64,000 nucleotides of DNA from Sulfitobacter sp. F26169L. GTDB lineage: Bacteria; Pseudomonadota; Alphaproteobacteria; Rhodobacterales; Rhodobacteraceae. The number at the start of each line of letters is the position of its first letter. The stretch's first letter is position 1. Under the pieces are notes generated by a model. It did no database searches, was not told the DNA's origin, and saw only the letters and a list, made by a program, of their open reading frames with translations. This document shows positions 49,995 through 57,926 of this stretch, piece by piece. The position numbers and the translations under genes were made by a program. Where the stretch lies: contig NZ_JAPMLP010000001.1 in assembly GCF_026410285.1 (NCBI RefSeq), positions 620,001 to 684,000 on the forward strand. Reading direction: 5' to 3'.

Positions 49995-51344
49995 TTAACC
50001 GTCTTGTCCAGCGGTAAGCCAGTCCTGCCAATCCGCTTTTGCGCGGTCTGTGTAGGCTTTGTAACGGTCCTTGCGGCCGCGCCGCCCGCCTTTCAACCCT
50101 TCGACCGGGGGGAACAGGCCGAAGTTAACGTTCATTGGCTGAAACGTCTTTGCTTCAGCGCCACCGGAAATATGTGTGATCAACGCGCCTGTCGCAGTTG
50201 TGGGCGGCGGGGTGTCCATTGTTTCGCCCATAATCTCAGCTGCGGCCAGACGTCCGGCAAGCAGCCCCATCGCTGCACTTTCAACGTATCCCTCGACGCC
50301 GGTAATCTGCCCCGCAAAACGCACATTCGGGCGGGATTTCAGGCGCATCTGCGCATCCAGCAACGTGGGAGAGTTAAGGAACGTATTGCGGTGGATGCCG
50401 CCCAGCCGCGCGAAGCGCGCATTCTCCAGTCCGGGAATGCGTTTGAATACATCAGTTTGCGCACCGTACTTCATCTTGGTTTGAAATCCGACAATGTTGT
50501 AGAGTGTGCCCAGTTTGTTATCGCGGCGCAATTGCACAACGGCGTAGGGTTTTACATCGGGCTGGTGCGGGTTGGTTAGGCCTACGGGCTTCATCGGGCC
50601 AAAGCGAAGGGTCTCGCGTCCCCGCTCCGCCATCACCTCAATCGGCAGGCAGCCATCAAAATATCCTGCAGTTTCGTTTTCGTGAAATTCGGTCTTTTCC
50701 GCGTCGGCCAGCGCGTCAATAAAGGCGTAATACTGCTCTTTGTCCATCGGGCAGTTGAGGTAGGCAGTGCGCTCTTCCTCTGTCTCGCCTTTGTCATAAC
50801 GCGATTGCATCCACGCTTTGCTCATGTCGATGCTGTCGTGATACACAATCGGGGCGATCGCGTCGAAAAACGCCAGTGCTTCGGCCCCTGTTTCGGCAGC
50901 AATCGCAGCGCCCAGATTTGATGAGGTCAGCGGACCCGTCGCGATGATCCAGTGGCCGCTGTCCGGCAGGGATTTGATTTCGCCGTATTCGACGCTGATG
51001 TTTGGATGTGCCAGCAGCGCGTCGGTGACCGATTGCGCAAACGGATCACGATCCACCGCCAACGCTCCACCTGCAGGAAGACGGTGTTTTTCCGCCGTTT
51101 GCATAATTAACCCGTCGGCCTGACGCATTTCCCAATGGAGCAACCCGACAGCGTTTTGTTCGCTGTCATCCGAACGGAATGAGTTGGAACAAACCATTTC
51201 CCCCAGCAAACCCGTCTGGTGGGCGAATGTGCCAACTTCGGGGCGCATTTCATGAATGACAACTTTGATGCCAAGGTGTGCAGCCTGCCAGGCAGCTTCC
51301 GATCCGGCCATGCCGCCGCCGATGATGTGCAATGTTTTATCCAT
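49995..51344 (-). CDS. trmFO: tRNA (uracil-5-)-methyltransferase TrmFO
   Basis: A 449-aa FAD- and folate-dependent enzyme making m5U54 in the T-loop. The dinucleotide loop is [15 protein letters not shown] at the N-terminus. [36 protein letters not shown] and the C-terminal [13 protein letters not shown] are TrmFO blocks. The start at 51344 ([10 protein letters not shown]) was preferred to 51389 because the FAD loop should be N-terminal. The structured element at 51419-51497 lies 75 bp upstream. Confidence 0.94.
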   Translation of the reverse strand: MDKTLHIIGGGMAGSEAAWQAAHLGIKVVIHEMRPEVGTFAHQTGLLGEMVCSNSFRSDDSEQNAVGLLHWEMRQADGLIMQTAEKHRLPAGGALAVDRDPFAQSVTDALLAHPNISVEYGEIKSLPDSGHWIIATGPLTSSNLGAAIAAETGAEALAFFDAIAPIVYHDSIDMSKAWMQSRYDKGETEEERTAYLNCPMDKEQYYAFIDALADAEKTEFHENETAGYFDGCLPIEVMAERGRETLRFGPMKPVGLTNPHQPDVKPYAVVQLRRDNKLGTLYNIVGFQTKMKYGAQTDVFKRIPGLENARFARLGGIHRNTFLNSPTLLDAQMRLKSRPNVRFAGQITGVEGYVESAAMGLLAGRLAAAEIMGETMDTPPPTTATGALITHISGGAEAKTFQPMNVNFGLFPPVEGLKGGRRGRKDRYKAYTDRAKADWQDWLTAGQDG

Positions 51345-51418
51345 AATGGCCAGATAAGCCAGCAGCGTCAGCGGTGCAACCACCGGCAACGGGTATGTTA
51401 AGTTGAGCGAAGGGGGAT

Positions 51419-51497
51419 TTTGGGGTCGCTGCTGCGGGAATTAGGAAATCAGATGAGAGTCTGATCTGGAGGGACCTTCCGCGGGCAGCGACCCAAA
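51419..51497. other. Long imperfect hairpin upstream of trmFO
   Basis: GGGTCGCTGC (51423-51432) pairs with GCAGCGACCC (51485-51494), extendable by a TTT/AAA end with one bulge. A second helix pairs GCGGGAA (51434-51440) with TTCCGC (51477-51482), and a terminal stem pairs ATCAGA (51448-51453) with TCTGAT (51460-51465) over a 6-nt loop. No T run follows on either strand, so it is not a terminator. It is the main content of the 316-bp gap 51345-51660, besides the terminator at 51606-51635. Confidence 0.5.
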
Positions 51498-51605
51498 TGG
51501 GGCAGCTAACGTTGCCATGTCCTATTTGTGCCTTAATCCTGCCCGATTTGCCAGACGCAAGTTGGCAACACTGCGGTGCCGATTCCGCAACAGTCCCGGT
51601 GGCAC

Positions 51606-51635
51606 AAAAAAAACCCGACCGCTGTGCGGATCGGG
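51606..51635 (-). terminator. Rho-independent terminator of the peroxidase gene
   Basis: On the minus strand CCCGATCCGC, loop ACA, GCGGTCGGG (9 bp with one bulged T) is followed by eight T residues. It lies 25 bp after the stop of the di-heme peroxidase-like gene. Confidence 0.88.
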
Positions 51636-51660
51636 GCGGGTTTGGCGAGGTTGCGCAGGT

Positions 51661-52983
51661 TCACGATGGTGGCGCAACGGTATCCTGCGGCAACCCCGAA
51701 GGGACCGATGCAGGTACACCAAGACCGCGCTTGCCCGCGGTTTCATCCGTCAAGGCCCCGAGAAAAGACATGATCCTGTCAATCTCGGACTCTTCCAGTG
51801 ACACGTCGCTGATTTCGATCGCTTCGGCGATGCGCATCACCTCTTCGAAATCATCCATCGCTTCCCAATCGCTGACGGCCAGATCACGTGGCAGTAACGC
51901 CTTTTTACGGTCATAGCTTGCCAGACCTTTTACGGCGTTCAGGTGATGGCGCACGATGTCTTCCAGATCGGAGTAGGCTCCGTTGTGCCCGTATGGTCCT
52001 GTCTGCATTACGTTGCGCAAGGATGGCGTGCGAAAGCGGTACATGTCCTCCGCCTCTCCGGTGACCATGCCGTGTCCGGTGTCGGCGTAGGCGGCGTGGG
52101 TGTTCTTGCCCGGACCGAACTGTGGCAGGCCGATCGCGTGAAAATCATGATCGGTCTGGAAAGCGCCGGAATGGCAGGTGGAGCAGCGCGCCTTGCCGTA
52201 AAAAAGATCCATTCCCTCAAGCTGCGCTTCGGTCATTGCGTCCTCACCGCGCAGATAGCGGTCAAACGGGCTGTCGATTGCCCGAAATTCCGAGCCGATG
52301 AAAGCAGACAGGGCGGTTCCGATATCGGAGATGTGCAAATCGTCGACACCCACAGCGGCAAATCGTGTGCGGTATTCGGTGATTCCCTCAACCCTTCTGG
52401 TCAGGATATCCCACGCACCGCCTTCCCCCATAATACGCTCCGCTGCGACCGCGTCGGCGACAGGGTTTTCACCTGCATTGCCCGCCATTTCTTCGGGCGA
52501 CAGGATTGGCAATATGTTTTGTGCAGCCAGCGCCGATGGCACGGGGCGCTCCAGCGTGCGCCCCTGCGGCATTCTGATGCCGAACATGGCATGGCGGTCT
52601 TTCGCGGTGCGTCCGTCATGGAACATTACCGAAAATTCCCGCGCGCCAAGATTGAAAAGCGCAGGCGCATTGCGCGGGATCCGCGCATGGGGGGTATTGC
52701 GCGCATCAACCCGCCGGTTTGCGCCAAGACCGAAACCGCCTTCGCCAATCGCTAGCGACATGGCATCCGAGGTGCCCAACGAGGGGTGATGACAGGTCGC
52801 GGAGGCAATGTTTTTGTTTCCGGATAGAATCGGGTCAAAAAACAGATCGCGGCCAAGTTCGATGAGCTCGGGGGGAAACTGATGAAAGTCCTTGTCGCTG
52901 ACGGCGGCAGGCAGTGGGCCAGCAAAGGCAGCAGCGCTGCACAGCAGGCTTGCCGACAACGCGCCAAGCGTCCATTTGATCAT
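51661..52983 (-). CDS. Di-heme cytochrome c peroxidase/MauG-like protein with altered heme motif
   Basis: A 440-aa periplasmic protein of the CcpA/MauG family (H2O2 reduction or protein-cofactor oxidation). A signal peptide (TLGALSASLLCSAAAFAG) leads into the first domain, which contains SATCHHPSLGTSD at 61-73. Family members normally have CxxCH here, but Ser61 replaces the first Cys (codon TCC at 52803-52801). The second heme motif, CSTCHSG, is complete. ARIPRNAPALFN and RTPSLRNVMQTGPYGHNG are further family blocks. The start at 52983 has GAGGA upstream and begins the signal peptide. One heme may be bound by a single thioether bond, or the base may be an error. Confidence 0.85.
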   Translation of the reverse strand: MIKWTLGALSASLLCSAAAFAGPLPAAVSDKDFHQFPPELIELGRDLFFDPILSGNKNIASATCHHPSLGTSDAMSLAIGEGGFGLGANRRVDARNTPHARIPRNAPALFNLGAREFSVMFHDGRTAKDRHAMFGIRMPQGRTLERPVPSALAAQNILPILSPEEMAGNAGENPVADAVAAERIMGEGGAWDILTRRVEGITEYRTRFAAVGVDDLHISDIGTALSAFIGSEFRAIDSPFDRYLRGEDAMTEAQLEGMDLFYGKARCSTCHSGAFQTDHDFHAIGLPQFGPGKNTHAAYADTGHGMVTGEAEDMYRFRTPSLRNVMQTGPYGHNGAYSDLEDIVRHHLNAVKGLASYDRKKALLPRDLAVSDWEAMDDFEEVMRIAEAIEISDVSLEESEIDRIMSFLGALTDETAGKRGLGVPASVPSGLPQDTVAPPS

Positions 52984-53078
52984 GTTACCATCCTCACGAT
53001 TTGGTGAGGGGAATAACCCAATTATGGCAATTTTGCGACCTTCGTCATGGAAAAACACCGTGGCGGTTTAGGAAACAG

Positions 53079-53864
53079 TCACTGTTTCCAATCTGGTGGC
53101 CGCTTTTCAATAAATGCCTGCATACCCTCGGCGGTATCGGCAATTGCGAGGTTTTCCACCATCACTTCGCCCGTGTGGGCATATGCGGCGCGGGTATCCA
53201 TGGCGAGTTGATCGTAAAACGCACGTTTGCCGATTTTCACCGCCGCGCCCAGCTTGCCCGCAATCCTTTCGGCAAGGGCGGCGGTGTGATTGGTCAGATC
53301 TTCGGGGGCGCAGACGCGGTTGATCAGACCCAGCTCCTCAGCCCGTTCCGCATCAATGAAATCACCGGTGGTAAGCATTTCAAACGCCTTCTTTGGCGCG
53401 ATGTTGCGGGTCAGCGCAACCATCGGAGTAGAACAGAACAACCCGATGTTCACACCGTTCACCCCGAACCGCGTACCACGGGCCGCAACAGCCATATCGC
53501 AGGTGGCAACCAGCTGGCACCCCGCAGCAGTGGCAATGCCGTGAACTTGTGCAATCACGGGTTGCGGCATGGACTGGATTCGCATCATCACATCGGTGCA
53601 GCGCGAAAACAGATCCGCAAAAGCGGCAGCACCCGCATCCTGTTGCTGGCGCATTGCCTGCATCTGGCGCAGGTCGTGGCCTGCGCAAAACGCCTTGCCC
53701 GCTCCCGACAAGGTAATTACGCGGCATTCCGGATTTTCGGCGAGCTGATCCAGTATCTCTTGCAGAGCGGCGAGCATCTCGTCGCTAAGCGCGTTCAGCC
53801 GCTCGGGGCTGTTCAATGTCAGATGCGTGACTGCGTCCCGTTGCGTTACTTCCAAAATTGCCAT
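53079..53864 (-). CDS. Crotonase-fold protein, ECHDC3-like
   Basis: A 261-aa enoyl-CoA hydratase/isomerase-family protein. The oxyanion-hole segments AFCAGHDLRQM and GIATAAGCQLVATCDMAVA are present. The two Glu residues that add water in classical hydratases are replaced: Gln in AAGCQLVA and Asn in VNGVNIGLFCS. This pattern, with NIGLFCSTPMVAL, resembles the ECHDC3 group, whose reaction is not settled. It therefore may not be a true hydratase. It is transcribed divergently from the thioesterase gene with 74 bp between starts, so the two may share a substrate or regulator. Confidence 0.85.
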   Translation of the reverse strand: MAILEVTQRDAVTHLTLNSPERLNALSDEMLAALQEILDQLAENPECRVITLSGAGKAFCAGHDLRQMQAMRQQQDAGAAAFADLFSRCTDVMMRIQSMPQPVIAQVHGIATAAGCQLVATCDMAVAARGTRFGVNGVNIGLFCSTPMVALTRNIAPKKAFEMLTTGDFIDAERAEELGLINRVCAPEDLTNHTAALAERIAGKLGAAVKIGKRAFYDQLAMDTRAAYAHTGEVMVENLAIADTAEGMQAFIEKRPPDWKQ

Positions 53865-53938
53865 CTTGTGCGCTCCTGTTGTTCGGGCAACTCTAGGGCG
53901 AACGTTACGTCAAAAACAAGCAGCGCAGGAGTGTAAAA

Positions 53939-54376
53939 ATGGCTGAAACAGGTGAAGTGAAGATGCAGGTACCGGAGTTGATGGCCTTTATGCGTGAGGT
54001 TTTCCAGCAGGTTGCGGATGATTTCAACGTCGAGGAGGTCAAACCGAACGAAGTGACCATGCGATTGATCATCACCGAAAAGCACTTGCGCCCCGGTGGC
54101 ACAGTGTCAGGCCCGTCGATGTTTGCGCTTGCCGATGTGGCGGCCTACATTGCAACTCTGGCGATGATCGGGCCGCAAGCGCTCGCCGTTACGACAAACT
54201 GCTCGCTGGACTTTATGCGTAAACCTGCCGCCGGCGTTGATCTTATTGCGACGGCCAAGCTGCTGAAACTGGGGCGGCAACTTTCTGTGTCACATGTATT
54301 GGTCTATTCAGAAGGTATGGCCGAGCCCGTGGCCCAAGCCACAATGACCTATGCCATTCCGCCTGTAAGGGTGTGA
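53939..54376 (+). CDS. PaaI-type acyl-CoA thioesterase
   Basis: A 145-aa hotdog-fold thioesterase, expected to hydrolyse acyl- or aryl-CoA esters. RPGGTVSGPSMFALADVAAYIA is the core helix with the conserved Asp, and NCSLDFMRKPAAG and VAQATMTYAIP form the sheet. The catalytic His of some members is absent, as in many subfamilies. It is divergent from the crotonase-like gene and converges with the DUF1127 gene. Substrate unknown. Confidence 0.83.
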   Translation: MAETGEVKMQVPELMAFMREVFQQVADDFNVEEVKPNEVTMRLIITEKHLRPGGTVSGPSMFALADVAAYIATLAMIGPQALAVTTNCSLDFMRKPAAGVDLIATAKLLKLGRQLSVSHVLVYSEGMAEPVAQATMTYAIPPVRV

Positions 54377-54411
54377 ATGGGTACAATCCGGCAAAGTCAG
54401 GGAATTGTATC

Positions 54412-54438
54412 AAAAAAGGGCAGGGGTGTACCCTGCCC
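54412..54438 (-). terminator. Rho-independent terminator of the DUF1127 gene
   Basis: On the minus strand GGGCAGGG, loop TACAC, CCCTGCCC is a perfect 8-bp stem followed by TTTTTT. It lies 34 bp downstream of the DUF1127 stop and 35 bp after the convergent thioesterase stop. Confidence 0.9.
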
Positions 54439-54472
54439 AAGTGAAAGTGTCTGGCCGTGCGCCACGGGGATG

Positions 54473-54706
54473 TCACGCCTTCCAGAACACCTTACGCGCC
54501 TCTGTACGAGCCGCGTGGGGTGTGAGTCCCACGTCATCCAATTGCCAGGCTTCAAGGTGATTGAGCGCAAGGCGGGTTTGACGGCGGGTTGCCCATTTCG
54601 TCACGCAGGCCGCAAACTTGACACTGAGAACCGCCAGCAGCGGCAAGCTGCGCGTGGTGTTCAGAACTGCCAGTGAGTCGTTCGCGAAGGTGGCTACGCG
54701 TGTCAT
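54473..54706 (-). CDS. DUF1127 small protein
   Basis: A 77-aa basic protein whose C-terminal half (LNHLEAWQLDDVGLTPHAA, then ARTEARKVFW) matches the DUF1127 domain, here at about residues 45-75. Family members in other alphaproteobacteria bind RNA or affect phosphate and motility traits (family knowledge, not specific to this protein). The start at 54706 has GGAG 8 nt upstream. It is divergent from the MocR-type regulator gene, with repeated ATTGT/ACAAT half-sites between, so it is probably the direct regulatory target. Confidence 0.85.
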   Translation of the reverse strand: MTRVATFANDSLAVLNTTRSLPLLAVLSVKFAACVTKWATRRQTRLALNHLEAWQLDDVGLTPHAARTEARKVFWKA

Positions 54707-54724
54707 GGGTAAATCTCCTGTTGA

Positions 54725-54814
54725 ATTGTATTGACACAATTTGGCAATATCGCCATAAATATTGGTACAATACAAAAACACGCAGGACCATTGAAACATT
54801 GTAATGGATACAAT
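54725..54814. promoter_or_regulatory. Cluster of ATTGT/ACAAT operator-like dyads
   Basis: Three related dyads are read directly: ATTGT-N6-ACAAT at 54725-54740, ATTG-GTA-CAAT at 54761-54771 and ATTGT-N7-ACAAT at 54798-54814, the last spanning the MocR start codon. Two more half-sites (TACAAT 54382-54387, ATTGTA 54404-54409) lie beyond the DUF1127 terminator. The layout fits autoregulation by the MocR-type protein and control of DUF1127. Confidence 0.55.
54731..54759 (+). promoter_or_regulatory. Probable sigma-70 promoter of the MocR gene
   Basis: TTGACA at 54731-54736 is followed after 17 bp by CATAAA at 54754-54759 (6/6 and 4/6 matches). The -35 is inside the dyad 54725-54740 and the expected start site is near the dyad 54761-54771, so a bound regulator would block it. 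Confidence 0.55.
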
Positions 54815-56213
54815 TTGGACGCCCGAGGTCGATCCGGCCATAAAGCCGAAATACCGTGCTGTTGTTGCTGCCATCCGCAGCGCCATTGCCGCCGGGGCGC
54901 TGAACGACGGTGACAGGCTGCCGGCGGTGCGGGATCTGGGCTGGAAACTGGGGATGACACCGGGAACAGTGGCGCGCGCCTATACCGTTTTGACGGACGA
55001 AGGCGTGCTGAGCGCCGAGGTCGGGCGGGGCACCTTCGTTGCGGGAACCAAGCCCGAGCCGCCGTTGAACCTGATGGAAATGGATGTCATCGAACACCGC
55101 ACCGGCGGTGATAATTTCGATGTGAATCTGTTTTCGCCCCATCTGCCAAATTGCGGCCAAGCAGCGCTGATCCGCAAACTGTTGGCCGAGATTGCAGACG
55201 ATCCGCCTTCGGGGATAATGCATTACCCTTCAAGGCGCGGCGCGCAGCCGGCGCGCGAGGCGATGTTACACTGGCTTCGTGGTACGCCCATAGGGCCGCT
55301 GAGCGAAGATGATATTGTTTTGTCCCATGGCGGCCAGAATGCCATCATGCTGATTTTTCAGACGATCCTGAAGGGGCGTCGCCCCGTAATATTTGTTGAA
55401 GAGCTATGCTATCCCGGATACCGCCGCGCCGCGACCGCCCTGCGCGCCGATGTTGTGCCTGTTGCGATGGACGGGGATGGTCTGTGCCCGATTGCGCTGG
55501 CCGCGGCAGCAGAGCGGTACCCCGAAGCGCAGATGATTTGCACCTCTCCCGAAGTGCATAGCCCAACGTGTGGTTTTACGCCACTGGAGCGCCGGCGCGA
55601 GATCGTCGAAGTTGCACGGCGCTTTGATTTGCACATAATCGAGGATGATTGTTATCGCATCGGCTCGGCCCAGGCGCCGGGGTATCGCCAGCTTACGCCG
55701 GAGCGTGGTTGGTATCTGACCTCGATTAGCAAATCCATCACGCCCGCGCTGCGGGTTGGCTGCGCGATCAGTCCGCGCGAGTACGCTGCGGCGCTGCACC
55801 GTGCTGCTGATCATGGTTTTTTCGGCCTGGCGACCCCGATCACCGATCTGACAGCCGCACTGTTGATGCATCCGCAGATAGACGCGGTAATGGCGCGCAC
55901 CCGTGAAGGGGTGGGCGAGTACGTTAGGGCAGCGGTAAATGCATTGGGGTCATATGATCTACGCTGGCGCGAGGATGTGCCGTTTTTGTGGTTGAACCTG
56001 CCCGAAGGCTGGCGCGCCAGTGCCTTTTGCCGCGCGGCCGAAACGCGCGGTGTGCGCGTGCGCGCCGCAGAAGAATTTGCCGCCCGACAGGCCAGGGCAC
56101 CCCATGCCGTGCGTATGGCAGTCAATGCCGGAATCAGCCTGCGCAGCTTTGAAGCAGCGATGGAACGGTTGCGCGATCTACTGGACAATCCTACAGAAGA
56201 GATCAGCGTTTGA
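54804..56213 (+). CDS. MocR-type GntR/aminotransferase regulator
   Basis: A 469-aa transcription factor with an N-terminal GntR winged helix (about 12-80; LPAVRDLGWKLGMTPGTVAR, then YTVLTDEGVLSAEVGRGTFV) fused to a fold-type I aminotransferase domain. The PLP Lys is in YLTSISKSITPALRVG, and EDDCYRIG carries the cofactor-contacting Asp/Tyr region. MocR proteins such as PdxR and GabR sense PLP-linked ligands. The ATG at 54804 lies within an operator-like dyad. It is divergent from DUF1127, a common pairing. The ligand is unknown; no pdx or gab genes adjoin. Confidence 0.9.
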   Translation: MDTIWTPEVDPAIKPKYRAVVAAIRSAIAAGALNDGDRLPAVRDLGWKLGMTPGTVARAYTVLTDEGVLSAEVGRGTFVAGTKPEPPLNLMEMDVIEHRTGGDNFDVNLFSPHLPNCGQAALIRKLLAEIADDPPSGIMHYPSRRGAQPAREAMLHWLRGTPIGPLSEDDIVLSHGGQNAIMLIFQTILKGRRPVIFVEELCYPGYRRAATALRADVVPVAMDGDGLCPIALAAAAERYPEAQMICTSPEVHSPTCGFTPLERRREIVEVARRFDLHIIEDDCYRIGSAQAPGYRQLTPERGWYLTSISKSITPALRVGCAISPREYAAALHRAADHGFFGLATPITDLTAALLMHPQIDAVMARTREGVGEYVRAAVNALGSYDLRWREDVPFLWLNLPEGWRASAFCRAAETRGVRVRAAEEFAARQARAPHAVRMAVNAGISLRSFEAAMERLRDLLDNPTEEISV

Positions 56214-56257
56214 GGGTGCCGCGGCGATAAATCCAATAAGAAACCCGAGAATTATGG

Positions 56258-56271
56258 GGTATTATAATACC
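56258..56271. repeat. Perfect 14-bp palindrome
   Basis: GGTATTATAATACC is fully self-complementary. It sits 45 bp after the MocR stop and 49 bp before the rplM -35 box, in an AT-rich stretch. It could be an operator or part of a weak transcription end; no T run of useful length follows directly. Confidence 0.4.
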
Positions 56272-56319
56272 TTAATTTTAACACTTTGTTTTTGCTTGGC
56301 TAATTGGGGTTTGTGGCGC

Positions 56320-56347
56320 TTGACGTGGTCGCAGGCGTGGCTATAAC
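56320..56347 (+). promoter_or_regulatory. Sigma-70 promoter of rplM-rpsI
   Basis: TTGACG at 56320-56325, a 16-bp spacer and TATAAC at 56342-56347 match consensus at 5/6 in each box. The start codon of rplM follows 56 bp downstream, leaving a short leader. Confidence 0.75.
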
Positions 56348-56402
56348 CCGCCCATCACATCGGGGCATCTGCTCCTATCCACCACTAACGGGATTACCGT
56401 AC

Positions 56403-56864
56403 ATGAAAACCTTTTCTGCAACACCGGCAGACATTGACAAGAAATGGATCATCATCGACGCCGAAGGCATCGTGTTGGGCCGTCTTGCATCAATTGTTGC
56501 CATGCGTCTGCGGGGCAAGCACAAGCCCTCGTTCACCCCTCACATGGATTGCGGCGACAACGTCATCGTGATCAACGCTGAAAAAGTCCAGATGACTGGC
56601 AAAAAGCGTGATGAGAAGTTCTATTGGCACACCGGCCACCCCGGCGGCATCAAAGAGCGTACCAAGGCCGACATTCTCGAGGGCAAGCACCCCGAGCGTA
56701 TCGTGACACTTGCCGTTAAGCGTATGCTGCCCGGCAACCGTCTGAGCCGCCAGATCATGACCAACCTGCGTGTTTACGCCGGTGGCGAGCACCCTCATGA
56801 GGCACAAGAGCCTGAAGTTCTGGATGTTGCATCCATGAACAGCAAAAACACACGGAGCGCATGA
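56403..56864 (+). CDS. rplM: 50S ribosomal protein L13
   Basis: A 153-aa early-assembly protein of the large subunit. [53 protein letters not shown] and [18 protein letters not shown] are its conserved blocks. The start at 56403 begins the known N-terminus [10 protein letters not shown]; the frame is open further upstream through the promoter. Length is normal for alphaproteobacteria. It overlaps rpsI by 4 nt. Confidence 0.98.
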   Translation: MKTFSATPADIDKKWIIIDAEGIVLGRLASIVAMRLRGKHKPSFTPHMDCGDNVIVINAEKVQMTGKKRDEKFYWHTGHPGGIKERTKADILEGKHPERIVTLAVKRMLPGNRLSRQIMTNLRVYAGGEHPHEAQEPEVLDVASMNSKNTRSA

Positions 56865-57355
56865 GCATGGCTGACGAAATCAACACACTCGAAGATCTCG
56901 CATCTGTAGCCGGCATCGAAGCCACTCCAGAAGTTGAAATGACCCCTCGCGAGCCCGTCCGTGACGAGTTTGGCCGTGCCTATGCAACCGGCAAGCGTAA
57001 AGATGCGGTTGCCCGCGTCTGGATCAAGCCCGGGTCGGGCAAGGTTGTGGTAAACGGCAAGCCGCAGAACGAATATTTTGCGCGCCCCGTTTTGCAGATG
57101 ATCCTTCAGCAGCCTTTCGGCATCACCGGCACCGATGGCCAGTTTGACGTCTACGCGACAGTCAAAGGCGGCGGTCTTTCCGGTCAGGCGGGTGCGGTAA
57201 AGCACGGCGTGTCCAAGGCGCTCCAGTTGTATGACCCTTCCCTACGCGACGCACTCAAGGCGGCAGGCTTCCTGACCCGCGACAGCCGTGTGGTCGAGCG
57301 TAAGAAATACGGTAAAGCCAAAGCGCGTAAGAGCTTCCAGTTCTCCAAGCGTTAA
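56861..57355 (+). CDS. rpsI: 30S ribosomal protein S9
   Basis: A 164-aa small-subunit protein whose C-terminal tail contacts P-site t[37 protein letters not shown] and the end [16 protein letters not shown] are diagnostic. An acidic N-terminal extension of about 30 aa before the conserved domain is usual in Rhodobacteraceae. ATG at 56861 overlaps the rplM stop; a second ATG at 56867 is an alternative start. Confidence 0.98.
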   Translation: MSMADEINTLEDLASVAGIEATPEVEMTPREPVRDEFGRAYATGKRKDAVARVWIKPGSGKVVVNGKPQNEYFARPVLQMILQQPFGITGTDGQFDVYATVKGGGLSGQAGAVKHGVSKALQLYDPSLRDALKAAGFLTRDSRVVERKKYGKAKARKSFQFSKR

Positions 57356-57374
57356 GTTTTACGAATATCTTGGA

Positions 57375-57404
57375 AAAGGCCGCGCCGCAGGGTGCGGCCT
57401 TTTT
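57375..57404 (+). terminator. Rho-independent terminator of rplM-rpsI
   Basis: AAAGGCCGC (57375-57383) pairs with GCGGCCTTT (57394-57402) over a 10-nt loop; the T run continues to 57404. It lies 20 bp after the rpsI stop. Confidence 0.88.
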
Positions 57405-57491
57405 CGTTTTGGGGCAAACAGTTGTACGGTTATTGTGTTCGAAAGGGCATACCTATAGATAAAGGTAGGTGTTTGTAGAAAGACGGATGAA

Positions 57492-57851
57492 ATGTTTAGA
57501 CAAGTTGTGGTAACAGGCGCGTTTGCGATGTTGGCCAGTTGTGGAACACCCGAATACCGGGCAGAACAGAGCCTGTGCAAAACCTCATGGCTCAATAAGA
57601 TCAAGCCGCGTTTCGAGCAGGAGCTTTATAACCGCACCGAAACCAGACAAGTGCCAACAGGGCAGACAACCTGCCAAACGGTTGGCGCGACCACAAACTG
57701 TATTCAGGTCATGCGGACGGAATATTATACGGTTCCCGCTGTGCGCACGGTGGACCGGAACAAGCCGCGACGCGATGCGCAGATTGATTTGTGTACGAAA
57801 AACCAGTGTGTGGCAAAATTCGGCAACGCCGAATGTAAGGTCGGCGGATAA
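57492..57851 (+). CDS. Putative small lipoprotein
   Basis: A 119-aa protein with a lipoprotein signal: MFRQVVVTGAFAMLASC, with lipobox LASC and acylated Cys17. The mature part contains six further Cys residues (for example TTCQTVGATTNCIQV and DLCTKNQCVAKFGNAECKV), which suggests disulfide bonding in the periplasm. No family recognised. It stands alone between the rpsI terminator and the luciferase-like gene. Confidence 0.7.
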   Translation: MFRQVVVTGAFAMLASCGTPEYRAEQSLCKTSWLNKIKPRFEQELYNRTETRQVPTGQTTCQTVGATTNCIQVMRTEYYTVPAVRTVDRNKPRRDAQIDLCTKNQCVAKFGNAECKVGG

Positions 57852-57926
57852 AATCCTTTCTGATCTGTGGCCTTTCAAGGTGGGTGTGTCGTACCTATGT
57901 TGGTGGCAAGCCTGAAAGGACAACTT

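Noticed and set aside
51460-51470. TPP-riboswitch-like string CTGATCTGGA
   Set aside because: The CTGAGA segment and the rest of the THI-box fold are missing, and trmFO is not a thiamine gene.
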